In this document: one piece after another, positions 1 through 5,427 of the stretch
How positions within the stretch are numbered: the first letter of the stretch is position 1
Layout of the letters: each line of letters begins with the position of its first letter
From: a virus
Direction: 5' to 3' (one strand)
DNA: 30,671 nucleotides
IMG/VR virus record: IMGVR_UViG_3300007539_000119
Location: 1 to 30,671 of that record
The notes under the pieces: model-generated
What the model was told of the DNA's origin: nothing
Databases searched by the model: none
Seen by the model: only the letters and a program-made list of their open reading frames with translations
Position numbers and translations under genes: made by a program

Positions 1-147
1 AGTAGCAGCATCCTCAGCAGCCCAAGCAGCAGTAGCATAAGCCTCAGCATAAGCAGCAGCAGCCTCAGCATTAGCCTTCAGCTCCTCCTGTGTCACCGAC
101 TCAGGGTCTGCAAGCCATTTCTTCACAAGCTCAATGTGTTTATTCAT
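1..147 (-). CDS. Ala-rich low-complexity phage protein (3' part cut by window edge)
   Basis: Reading leftward from the ATG at 147, the protein begins MNKHIELVKKWL and passes into a tract dominated by Ala with Glu, Tyr and Trp (such as AEAAAAYAEAYATAAWAA). It is still open at position 1, so the C-terminus is missing. The start is well supported: a GGAG Shine-Dalgarno lies 6 bases upstream and the ATG shares one base with the TAA stop of the preceding gene (TAATG). Proteins with Ala/Tyr/Trp repeats of this style are common in tailed phages and I know no firm function. The repeat is probably helical. The gene looks like the downstream end of a translationally coupled leftward operon. Confidence 0.75.
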   Translation of the reverse strand, partial: MNKHIELVKKWLADPESVTQEELKANAEAAAAYAEAYATAAWAAEDAAT

Positions 148-620
148 TACTTCTCCAGCCATGTTGGTTTACTTCGTCTAGTCCAGCGCATATCGATCTC
201 ACCCATACGCTCAGCGTAGTAGGTACGATAGGCATGCACCACATCAGGGTGACGGCAATCGTCATACATACACTGCGGTGGCTCGGTCATGTCATCGTCT
301 GAGATGTCAGGCACGTTATCCAAGATAGGGATGAGACGCGATGTCTTATGCACCTTGTTGTAACGATACGTGTACTCAGAGAGCAGAGCCTTTAGGTGCT
401 CCAGTGCCCACAGGTAGTTGCCCTTGTTCTCTCGTACCCACACTGCGCTCGGGTGGTTCTTATGAGTGGCCTTGTACAGGGCAGGTGCATGAGGCGACCC
501 GCTGATGTGGTGTGCGGTGCTGAGAAGCTGAGCTGTCTCGAGCACCATCTTCACAACGTGCTTGTCACACTGATACTCTGCCGCTGTACGTGGGTTGTCA
601 TGTAAATAAAATATGTTCAT
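147..620 (-). CDS. Conserved phage protein, possibly pyrimidine-dimer DNA glycosylase-like
   Basis: 157 residues starting MNIFYLHDNPRTAAEYQCDKHV. The segment with KHVVKMVLETAQLLSTAHH and the later THKNHPSAVWVRE is typical of a protein family widespread in marine and cyanobacterial phages, usually left as hypothetical. The KHV element near the N-terminus and the C-terminal RSKPTW resemble features of T4 endonuclease V (pyrimidine-dimer glycosylase, which has a PTWY C-terminal motif), so a role in repair of UV damage is possible. This link is inference from short motifs, not clear homology. The ATG directly follows the TGA of the upstream gene with GGAGAG just before it, which fixes the start and indicates translational coupling. 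Confidence 0.8.
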   Translation of the reverse strand: MNIFYLHDNPRTAAEYQCDKHVVKMVLETAQLLSTAHHISGSPHAPALYKATHKNHPSAVWVRENKGNYLWALEHLKALLSEYTYRYNKVHKTSRLIPILDNVPDISDDDMTEPPQCMYDDCRHPDVVHAYRTYYAERMGEIDMRWTRRSKPTWLEK

Positions 621-824
621 TCACTCTCCGTTGTATGAGTAGAAGGATTCATCGAATTGATACTCGAACGAATCACGATAGAGATCCACCATCTTCATGC
701 CTAGCTTGGCGTAGAAGTTGGGGTCCATTGTCTCATTGAAATCATAGAGATCGAAATGATTCTCGATCTCCTGCCTAAAGAAATCCCTGTGGAATTCCAT
801 ACGTTGTAGCTTAGATGGTTTCAT
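621..824 (-). CDS. Small acidic/aromatic hypothetical protein
   Basis: 67 residues, rich in Phe, Tyr, Asp and Glu (for example HRDFFRQEIENHFDLYDFNETMD). No signal peptide, membrane segment or metal motif is visible and I do not recognise the family. The ATG overlaps the TAA stop of the DUF932 gene by one base (TAATG), so its translation is probably coupled to that gene. Small acidic phage proteins sometimes inhibit host nucleic-acid-binding enzymes, but nothing in this sequence shows that. Confidence 0.75.
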   Translation of the reverse strand: MKPSKLQRMEFHRDFFRQEIENHFDLYDFNETMDPNFYAKLGMKMVDLYRDSFEYQFDESFYSYNGE

Positions 825-1813
825 TATGCTGCCTCGCTGAACCAGTTAGTGTTAGTTGCCATGAACTTGCGCAGATCCTGCTCACGGTTAAGTTGAGCAG
901 ACTTCTGTGCATTCATGTTGTCTCCACGGGTACGAACCTGACGGTGTGTACTCATGTGAGTGAGTGCATTATACAGACTCCATCGGTTCCTGCCAAGTAC
1001 CTCGACCTCACGCTCCCATTGGCGCTGGTAGTCGAGCAGCATCTTGGCTTTGCTATCATCCGAGAGCTTGCGTCCCTTGCAGTGAGCTTTTACCAGTCTC
1101 TCGAACAACAGGGTGCCATCGACTACATCAACTGGTGTATCAGCCCATCGCTTGTACAGCTCAGCGTGATCGCAGTATACATCAATCGCTCGCTTGATCT
1201 TCTCGATGGCTGTCTCCACTACTAGGTTCTGCGTATGCTTGCCAGCGTAGAATGCAATCGGGTCAGCTGTCACCATGCTATTGGTACACACCAGCCTGAC
1301 GCTGTCAAAGGTGGTAGAGAACATGGTCTGCCCGTCGTACCCATTGATAGCACCACATGACAGGCGCACCGTATCACCTACCACTCGGTCGGTAATGGTT
1401 GTCTCGTAGGCAGGGAACGAGTAGTTCAGGAACGTCTTGCCACCCTTGCCCATCTGATAGATAGTCTTGTATGCACCAGTGAGGTCGATGTTAGACTCGG
1501 CCAGTGCGTTATCGAAAGCATTGAACACTTCCTGATTGGTCACCACCTTGTACCGATCAGATACAATAGACAGCACCTCACCATTCTCAGGATTGACGAT
1601 AGCCTTGCGACCCTCGATAGGTCGGGTGTCGCCATCGACGTTGATCAGGATGGGAGTCTCCACTGGTGTGAAGAACTCCGCTACCTCTGTCGCTGCCAGC
1701 TTGGTGTAAGCCGAGTTGATGGTGGTGTCATGTTCCTGCTTACTACTGCGCTCGAAAGTCTGCAGGTTGTTTAGTTCTTTCTCTCGTTTCTTGTTGAAGA
1801 AGTTGATGATCAT
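824..1813 (-). CDS. DUF932 family phage/plasmid protein
   Basis: 329 residues. The central part, containing NPENGEVLSIVSDRYKVV, then NQEVFNAFDNALAES, then LSCGAINGYDGQTMFSTTFDSVRLVCTNSMV, is the hallmark of DUF932, a family common on phages and plasmids with no settled function; it often sits near replication or recombination genes. The length fits the family. The first 40 or so residues are polar and charged. The start ATG overlaps the TGA of the upstream coiled-coil gene (ATGA) and its own stop overlaps the next start, so it lies inside a tightly coupled operon. Confidence 0.9.
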   Translation of the reverse strand: MIINFFNKKREKELNNLQTFERSSKQEHDTTINSAYTKLAATEVAEFFTPVETPILINVDGDTRPIEGRKAIVNPENGEVLSIVSDRYKVVTNQEVFNAFDNALAESNIDLTGAYKTIYQMGKGGKTFLNYSFPAYETTITDRVVGDTVRLSCGAINGYDGQTMFSTTFDSVRLVCTNSMVTADPIAFYAGKHTQNLVVETAIEKIKRAIDVYCDHAELYKRWADTPVDVVDGTLLFERLVKAHCKGRKLSDDSKAKMLLDYQRQWEREVEVLGRNRWSLYNALTHMSTHRQVRTRGDNMNAQKSAQLNREQDLRKFMATNTNWFSEAA

Positions 1814-2172
1814 GATTGTGCCTCCTGATTGCCTTGCCTAAGTTCTTTAAGTTGCTCTTCGAGTTCAGTGTTCCTCGCCTGCAGCACTTGTATACGCTGC
1901 AAGTATGCGCTTCTTTCGAGTTGAACCTGATCGACGTAATCTTCGAGAGCGTCTGCGAAGTCGTAGCTGTCGATCTCTTGCTGCCGCACAGCGTAGATGA
2001 ACGCATCCGGGTCATCCTTAATGCTCACCCTCTCGATATCTACGAACTCCTCTATAAATTGCTTCACGTATCCCTGCATCTGTTCAACGGCATACTCTAA
2101 AGCCTCTTCTCTAGAGGAAAAGCTGTGACCATTAGAGATGGAATCAATGTAGTGGCTTTCAATTTTAAACAT
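1810..2172 (-). CDS. Hypothetical protein with C-terminal coiled coil
   Basis: 120 residues. The N-terminal two thirds is acidic and mixed (ALEYAVEQMQGYVKQFIEEFVDIERV). The last 40 residues, about 80-118, contain QLERSAYLQRIQVLQARNTE followed by LEEQLKELRQ, a heptad-like Leu/Ile pattern expected to form a coiled coil, so the protein is probably oligomeric. A good Shine-Dalgarno (CAGGAG) lies just before the ATG. It overlaps the DUF932 start by ATGA. No function can be assigned; an oligomeric partner of the DUF932 protein is possible but unsupported. Confidence 0.8.
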   Translation of the reverse strand: MFKIESHYIDSISNGHSFSSREEALEYAVEQMQGYVKQFIEEFVDIERVSIKDDPDAFIYAVRQQEIDSYDFADALEDYVDQVQLERSAYLQRIQVLQARNTELEEQLKELRQGNQEAQS

Positions 2173-2188
2173 GTTTGTTTCTCCTGAA

Positions 2189-2797
2189 TTAGTGTTCGCG
2201 ATACGCTACAGTTTGAGTGCTGTCATTCCAGCATTCTCTGCAGTCGCCGCACTTGCCTTTGTTCTCCGGTGCATGGCACAGTTGAACATCGGATTCGGTC
2301 GCGATGATACCCGCTGGTATCACCTTGCTATTGGTAAAGCCCGGCACCTTTGGTGCTGGACCGCCTACTGTGTCACCCGATAAACGAACCACACAGTTTG
2401 GTTGGTTGTTGATCTCACGCAGGATGGGTAAGAACTTCTCGAACTTATGCATCCGGGTTGGCATCCAGAACTGAGTGTTCGGGCATCCCTTCACCACCTC
2501 GAGTATCTTAGCTGCCAGCCTGACGTCATAACAGTCGCCACTGTCAAACCACCTGAAGAACTTGAGCTTGCTTAGGGCTGCTATCATATCAGCTGCCCAT
2601 TCATCACGCTTCCAGTCCTGCATATTGTGCTCACGCGGTGCCTTGACGGAAGGCATGTGATAGTATCCCTTAGTCGCGTAGCAATTCTGGCACACTTCTA
2701 CCAACTGACCGCCTTCCCTTGCACCGGGACACGTAGCGATAGCAGGCAGGGACCACGACTTGCCCGGCATCTTGCTAGTCTTGCTTAGCTTTATCAT
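2189..2797 (-). CDS. GP88-family phage protein, Cys-rich, possibly Fe-S/radical-SAM-like fold
   Basis: 202 residues resembling the phage 'gene product 88' family. Cysteines cluster in an N-terminal CPGA followed by CQNCYA (about residues 24-41) and in a C-terminal CGDCRECW (about residues 183-190). Between them are segments reminiscent of a TIM-barrel (FFRWFDSGDCYD, then NTQFWMPTR, then CVVRLSGDTVGG). The CxxCY motif recalls cluster-binding loops of radical-SAM-related phage proteins, so an iron-sulphur cluster is plausible, but the exact CxxxCxxC signature is absent. Enzymatic activity is therefore inference. The start is supported by GAGGA 8 bases upstream; the gene overlaps the upstream gene by 23 bases. 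Confidence 0.85.
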   Translation of the reverse strand: MIKLSKTSKMPGKSWSLPAIATCPGAREGGQLVEVCQNCYATKGYYHMPSVKAPREHNMQDWKRDEWAADMIAALSKLKFFRWFDSGDCYDVRLAAKILEVVKGCPNTQFWMPTRMHKFEKFLPILREINNQPNCVVRLSGDTVGGPAPKVPGFTNSKVIPAGIIATESDVQLCHAPENKGKCGDCRECWNDSTQTVAYREH

Positions 2798-2942
2798 TTC
2801 GAAATTCCTCTATCTCTTCGTACGTCATGTGGCGGTACTTAGCCACCGCGTTACGTGTGAAGGTGTATGACTTATGACCTAAAGCCTCTCGGTCCTGAGT
2901 CAAAGCACGCATGCAGTAAAAATCTATATCATCGCTGCTCAT
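2775..2942 (-). CDS. Small hypothetical protein (55 aa)
   Basis: Starts MSSDDIDFYCMRALTQDREA and ends KAKQD. I chose the ATG at 2942 over an in-frame TTG seven codons upstream because AAGGGA lies about 9 bases before the ATG and it keeps a short 14-base overlap with the preceding gene. The protein is charged, soluble in appearance and not recognised. It overlaps both neighbours, as is usual for this operon. Confidence 0.65.
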   Translation of the reverse strand: MSSDDIDFYCMRALTQDREALGHKSYTFTRNAVAKYRHMTYEEIEEFRNDKAKQD

Positions 2943-3270
2943 TCCAATACTTCCCTTCTTCAATTAGTTTCCAACCACTACGTGTAGGCTGGCGTTCAAC
3001 GTCCGGCGGATAGTCTGCTATCCGTGGTACACGTTGCGTAGTGTACAGGTAAAACGTCCGGCATGCCATACCATCGGCGCAACTCTCACGCCAGCAACAG
3101 TTGTCGCATGGGCTGGGCTCATGTAACAATGCCAGCTCGAGTGCCTTGGTCGCTTCCGGTGTGTTGTCTCCCGGTCCTTCCTGCAGTTCCAGTGCAGGTG
3201 AGAAGGGAGTGCCGACGGATCGACCCTCCACTTCCTCTAGCTCATCAACGTAATCCTCATACTCGAGCAT
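2929..3270 (-). CDS. Small Cys-rich phage protein (CxxCC...C...C)
   Basis: 113 residues. Residues about 51-75 carry PCDNCCWRESCADGMACRTF, a spaced-cysteine cluster of a kind found in many small phage proteins, usually followed as here by an aromatic FxLY stretch. It suggests a zinc or iron-sulphur site; which metal cannot be told from sequence. The N-terminal 25 residues are strongly acidic (YEDYVDELEEVEG). The start is placed at the ATG at 3270, which overlaps the preceding gene by 14 bases. Function unknown. Confidence 0.75.
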   Translation of the reverse strand: MLEYEDYVDELEEVEGRSVGTPFSPALELQEGPGDNTPEATKALELALLHEPSPCDNCCWRESCADGMACRTFYLYTTQRVPRIADYPPDVERQPTRSGWKLIEEGKYWNEQR

Positions 3271-3532
3271 CGTTCACCTCCACTACTCCGAAGGTGAACC
3301 CATTCACTGAGATGTAGAACGGTTCACTGTCGACCGAGTGCAGCACGTTTTCGGCTGCACCATCGTAGTTGACCGCCACTTGCTTCAGGTAATCCGACGG
3401 TTTGCGGTCATTCATCTGGCGCATGCGGTCAGCCAGACCGCGCAGTTCCTCAGCCAGTCCGATAATGGTGGCGTTCCAGTCTCCGCCGATGTTGATGCGA
3501 CGTTGAGTGCTCATTGCTTTGAAAGTTTTCAT
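3257..3532 (-). CDS. Hypothetical protein (91 aa)
   Basis: Starts MKTFKAMSTQRRINIGGDWN. The middle contains a helical, charged segment (LAEELRGLADRMRQMNDRKP) and the C-terminal part looks beta-rich (PFYISVNGFTFGVVEVND). The ATG at 3532 overlaps the upstream TGA (ATGA) and has GAGG upstream; a second in-frame ATG at residue 7 is an alternative. Family not recognised. Confidence 0.7.
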   Translation of the reverse strand: MKTFKAMSTQRRINIGGDWNATIIGLAEELRGLADRMRQMNDRKPSDYLKQVAVNYDGAAENVLHSVDSEPFYISVNGFTFGVVEVNDARV

Positions 3533-3726
3533 TTGATATATACCTCTTCAATTTCAGATGCTTTGCGCAGCGCAATATACACTGCAAGTTTAAGATCATG
3601 GCCGACATGCAAGCTAGTCCAGCTGGCATCCTCGATCATACGAAAGAGAGCGTGATACTCCACGCCCTCACGTTCCACGACTACCTGATAACCTACACGG
3701 TCACCAGTGATTGTGAATTGTGTCAT
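3529..3726 (-). CDS. Hypothetical protein (65 aa)
   Basis: Starts MTQFTITGDRVGYQVVVERE and continues through EYHALFRMIEDASW to EEVYIK. A longer in-frame reading exists upstream, but the ATG at 3726 is preceded by GGAG at 6 bases and overlaps the upstream stop as ATGA, so I take it as the start. The short beta-rich N-terminus followed by a helix suggests a small globular protein. Not recognised. Confidence 0.7.
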   Translation of the reverse strand: MTQFTITGDRVGYQVVVEREGVEYHALFRMIEDASWTSLHVGHDLKLAVYIALRKASEIEEVYIK

Positions 3727-4028
3727 GACATTCTCCTGCACCATACACTGGTGCGTGTTAGTGGTTGTGATGCATCGGGATTGGCAAACTGCCTGACGTA
3801 ATGGCTGGCGACGCGCCTCGCACGATCTGCCCCCAACCATTCACTTTCATCATCCGCCAGACAATGGTCCATCGCATGGTCGTGTGCATTCGTAGCGTGA
3901 TTAATCAGCAGCTGATTCAGGGGCAGCACCATCTCACGCCACCATATATGCCGACCGTGGCGCAATGCACCTTCCCAGTTCTTACCTACACGCTCGTCTT
4001 TGAACGCATCAAGTCTTGCTCTATCCAT
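3723..4028 (-). CDS. Hypothetical protein (101 aa), His/Trp-rich
   Basis: Starts MDRARLDAFKDERVGKNWEG. It is rich in His, Asp and Trp, including HATNAHDHAMDHCLADD (about residues 44-60), which could bind metal, although no known metalloprotein signature is complete. The Shine-Dalgarno is good (GAGGA before the ATG). It follows the 30-residue membrane ORF after about 10 bases. No family assigned. Confidence 0.7.
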   Translation of the reverse strand: MDRARLDAFKDERVGKNWEGALRHGRHIWWREMVLPLNQLLINHATNAHDHAMDHCLADDESEWLGADRARRVASHYVRQFANPDASQPLTRTSVWCRRMS

Positions 4029-4038
4029 TACTCTTTCC

Positions 4039-4131
4039 TCAAATAAAATAGTCAGCGAACATTAGCACCATCGCAGCCGCAAGTAAATACGGCGCAAGGT
4101 GTACTTCGATTCTGGTACGTGGTCCTGTCAT
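4039..4131 (-). CDS. Tiny putative membrane protein (30 aa)
   Basis: Reads MTGPRTRIEVHLAPYLLAAA then MVLMFADYFI and stop. After a basic N-terminus, residues about 11-30 are almost entirely hydrophobic, consistent with one membrane-spanning helix. It starts directly downstream of the first hammerhead cassette with a GAGAG element about 6 bases before the ATG, in the same position relative to the cassette as the two other genes with this leader. The next gene has its own Shine-Dalgarno overlapping this stop. Small phage membrane proteins can act in lysis or exclusion, but nothing shows which applies here. Confidence 0.6.
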   Translation of the reverse strand: MTGPRTRIEVHLAPYLLAAAMVLMFADYFI

Positions 4132-4151
4132 ATTCTGTCTCTCTGTTGTAT

Positions 4152-4203
4152 AGTGTTTCGCCGTTACTGCGGCTCATCAGACCGGCTGGTAGCCGATGAC
4201 ACC
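4152..4203 (-). ncRNA. Type III hammerhead ribozyme, copy 1
   Basis: Read on the minus strand: the stem III strand and cleavage triplet GGTGTC (4203-4198), stem I ATCGGCT / loop ACC / AGCCGGT (7 bp with one G-U), catalytic CTGATGA (4180-4174), stem II GCCG / loop CAGTAA / CGGC, catalytic GAAA (4159-4156), then CACT closing stem III (5 bp counting the core A-U and a G-U). Self-cleavage is predicted 3' of C4198. All invariant hammerhead core bases are present. The ribozyme lies between the 86-aa gene and the 30-aa membrane ORF. The arrangement closely parallels classic satellite-RNA hammerheads. Activity is not proven; the short stem III is the weakest part. Confidence 0.9.
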
Positions 4204-4204
4204 T

Positions 4205-4220
4205 GCCCCCTTTCGGGGGC
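4205..4220 (-). other. GC hairpin with GNRA loop upstream of ribozyme copy 1
   Basis: On the minus strand GCCCCC, loop GAAA, GGGGGC: a 6-bp GC stem capped by a GNRA tetraloop, one base before the ribozyme and 8 bases after the stop of the 86-aa gene. There is no U-run after it in this direction, so it is not a standard terminator. After ribozyme cleavage it would sit 7 bases from the new RNA 3' end and could block exonucleases. Confidence 0.8.
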
Positions 4221-4228
4221 GTTGTGGG

Positions 4229-4489
4229 TTATGCGTCAAACATTATCCTCAACTCAACGCTGTTGCCGTTCTCATCAAAGGCCCGAATCGTCTTGACCTT
4301 CAGGTCTCGACCATCAATCCAGAGCTTCTCTGTTTTCTGGCTCAGGTCCATATCCTTGCAATGCATTCGGATAGACAGGTGAGATGTCTGCTTGCCGTCG
4401 TTGGCCTCGGAATCCTGCGTGATTGTTTGTATGTGTCCGTTGTTCGTTCGCGCGCTGTCAGTGGTTGTTCGCGACTTGTCTGTGATCAT
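4229..4489 (-). CDS. Hypothetical protein (86 aa) downstream of ribozyme copy 2
   Basis: Starts MITDKSRTTTDSARTNNGHI. The N-terminal 35 residues are Ser/Thr/Asn-rich and probably disordered; the C-terminal half looks like a small beta fold (SHLSIRMHCKDMDL, WIDGRDLKVKTIRAFDENG, VELRIMFDA). I chose the ATG at 4489 because the GAGAG leader shared by all three cassette genes lies directly before it; the open reading further upstream runs through the ribozyme. Function unknown. It is flanked on both sides by hammerhead ribozymes, so its mRNA should be released as a monocistronic piece if both cut. Confidence 0.7.
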   Translation of the reverse strand: MITDKSRTTTDSARTNNGHIQTITQDSEANDGKQTSHLSIRMHCKDMDLSQKTEKLWIDGRDLKVKTIRAFDENGNSVELRIMFDA

Positions 4490-4510
4490 GTCTCTGTCTC
4501 TCTGTTGTAT

Positions 4511-4562
4511 AGTGTTTCGCCAATACTGTGGCTCTTCAGTACAGCTGCTAGCTGTAGACACC
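4511..4562 (-). ncRNA. Type III hammerhead ribozyme, copy 2
   Basis: On the minus strand: GGTGTC (4562-4557), stem I TACAGCT / loop AGC / AGCTGTA (7 perfect pairs), CTGAAGA (4539-4533), stem II GCCA / loop CAGTAT / TGGC, GAAA (4518-4515), then CACT closing stem III. Predicted cleavage is 3' of C4557. Compared with copy 1, stem I differs at several positions on both strands yet still pairs completely, and stem II changes G-C to A-T with pairing kept. This compensatory variation is strong evidence for selection on RNA structure rather than on a DNA site. It lies between the 65-aa and 86-aa genes. Confidence 0.92.
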
Positions 4563-4564
4563 TT

Positions 4565-4580
4565 GCCCCCATTTGGGGGC
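4565..4580 (-). other. GC hairpin upstream of ribozyme copy 2
   Basis: GCCCCC, loop AAAT, GGGGGC on the minus strand, two bases before the ribozyme and after the stop of the 65-aa gene. It matches the hairpin before copy 1 in stem sequence and placement, with a different loop. Both hairpins are preceded by the same CCACAACG, so hairpin plus ribozyme plus leader form one repeated cassette. Confidence 0.75.
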
Positions 4581-4596
4581 GTTGTGGTTTATTTTT

Positions 4597-4794
4597 TTAT
4601 CGGGTGATGGCGTTCATTACCAGCGTTGAGATGCCGTCTCCAATTACCCGGAGGCGGTAGCCGCCATCGACCGAAAGGTTCCGCCCCCAATGATACCGCT
4701 CGATCACAATTCGGGTGATCGGGGTCCATCCGCACGGAGACCGCACTTCAGTGCATCCTGCAATCCTTTTCTTATCAAGTTCAATTCCGCTCAT
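4597..4794 (-). CDS. Hypothetical protein (65 aa) downstream of the incomplete ribozyme copy
   Basis: Starts MSGIELDKKRIAGCTEVRSP. Beta-rich and basic (ITRIVIERYHWGRNLSVDGG, YRLRVIGDG). The ATG follows the conserved GAGAG-containing leader by a few bases, as in the two other cassette genes. Not recognised. It belongs to a series of three short unrelated genes that share 5' leaders but not coding sequence. Confidence 0.7.
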   Translation of the reverse strand: MSGIELDKKRIAGCTEVRSPCGWTPITRIVIERYHWGRNLSVDGGYRLRVIGDGISTLVMNAITR

Positions 4795-4798
4795 TGTC

Positions 4799-4845
4799 TC
4801 TGTCTCTCTGTTGTATAGTGTTTCGCTCTTACTGGAGCTCTTCAG
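4799..4845 (-). ncRNA. Incomplete hammerhead (core and stem II kept, cleavage strand absent), copy 3
   Basis: On the minus strand it has CTGAAGA (4845-4839), stem II GCTC / loop CAGTAA / GAGC (4 perfect pairs, a third variant of the stem), GAAA, CACT and the conserved leader. Upstream of CTGAAGA there is no GTGTC and no partner for a stem I; the sequence is TCAATCAACA preceded by a hairpin. So it cannot fold as a self-cleaving hammerhead from what is seen. It is either a decayed copy, a trans-acting half-ribozyme, or a retained leader structure for the downstream gene. That stem II has stayed paired argues against complete decay. Confidence 0.7.
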
Positions 4846-4855
4846 TGTTGATTGA

Positions 4856-4887
4856 GGCCGAACCCATAGTTACCCATAGGTCCGGCC
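4856..4887 (-). other. 9-bp hairpin before the incomplete ribozyme
   Basis: On the minus strand GGCCGGACC pairs with GGTTCGGCC (one G-U) around a 14-base loop that holds the direct repeat CTATGGGT twice. On the plus strand the wobble becomes an A-C mismatch, so the structure favours leftward RNA. It takes the same place as the GC hairpins before copies 1 and 2, between the stop of the 153-aa gene and the ribozyme core. Confidence 0.65.
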
Positions 4888-4893
4888 ATTCGA

Positions 4894-5355
4894 TCACTCA
4901 GCATCCTCAGCTGCAGCCTCATCAGCCACTGTCTGCAGGACAGCCAGCATCTCTTCAACACTCAGTCCACCTTTGACGGCAGATCTGGCTGCTGATTCAA
5001 ACTTTTCGGCAGCAGATTTAGGCTGTGATTCCGTGACGTACAGCGTCCAAAAATCGTTCGCCAGTTGATCACGGTTTATCTTCAGTTTCTTGGGCACTGA
5101 GATGGTGCCTTCTTTCTTGTCAAACTCGAGGCCAATCTGCCCGATGTAATCCAGCATGTTGGCTCGGGTCAATCCTTTCGGCTTGCCAGCAATACCGGAC
5201 AGCGCCTCGAGGATCACCATCAGCGGCGTAGTGTTGCGATGCTCAGCCAGTTGATCGAAAGCAAAACCAGTAGCCTCGATCATGGTGGTTTCGGTCGCTG
5301 CTTTGCTTACTCGCTTGAGTGCATTCTTCAGAGTTTTGATAGTTGAAATAGCCAT
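4894..5355 (-). CDS. Hypothetical protein (153 aa)
   Basis: Starts MAISTIKTLKNALKRVSKAA and ends in an acidic helix (SVEEMLAVLQTVADEAAAED). The middle (GLTRANMLDYIGQIGLEFDKKEG then TISVPKKLKINRDQ) looks globular. No signal peptide or membrane segment. I chose the ATG at 5355 because AAAAGGA lies 8 bases upstream; an in-frame TTG eight codons earlier has no ribosome site. It is the first gene of the leftward group that holds the ribozyme cassettes, and the 25-base inverted repeat at 5391-5415 just upstream may control it. Family not recognised. Confidence 0.75.
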   Translation of the reverse strand: MAISTIKTLKNALKRVSKAATETTMIEATGFAFDQLAEHRNTTPLMVILEALSGIAGKPKGLTRANMLDYIGQIGLEFDKKEGTISVPKKLKINRDQLANDFWTLYVTESQPKSAAEKFESAARSAVKGGLSVEEMLAVLQTVADEAAAEDAE

Positions 5356-5390
5356 AATAAAATTTCCTTTTAGATTCAATAAGTTATAAG

Positions 5391-5415
5391 GAAAGTGCTA
5401 ACCATTAACACTTTC
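5391..5415. promoter_or_regulatory. Inverted repeat upstream of the 153-aa gene (operator candidate)
   Basis: GAAAGTG and CACTTTC form 7-bp arms; an inner TAA/TTA pair set with one mismatch gives a nearly perfect 25-base palindrome around CCA. It lies 36 bases upstream of the ATG at 5355, where a leftward promoter would be expected. A TATAAC-like -10 is visible at about 5383-5388 on the minus strand, with no good -35. A repressor or activator site is likely; an RNA hairpin is the alternative. Confidence 0.5.
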
Positions 5416-5427
5416 TCAATAACTCAT

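Noticed and set aside
815-1225. Rightward ORF opposite the DUF932 gene
   Set aside because: DUF932 on the other strand is well supported and lies in a coupled operon; the plus-strand reading has no ribosome site.
4205-4220. The GC hairpins before the ribozymes as intrinsic terminators
   Set aside because: No U-run follows on the leftward strand; the ribozyme follows within two bases.
4134-4845. The repeated CACTATA-containing element as a T7-type phage promoter
   Set aside because: CACTATA recalls the T7 promoter core, but the rest of the T7 consensus is absent, the C-A-C-T bases are needed for stem III, and flanking stems vary in a compensatory manner. A start site here cannot be fully excluded, but the ribozyme explains the conservation better.
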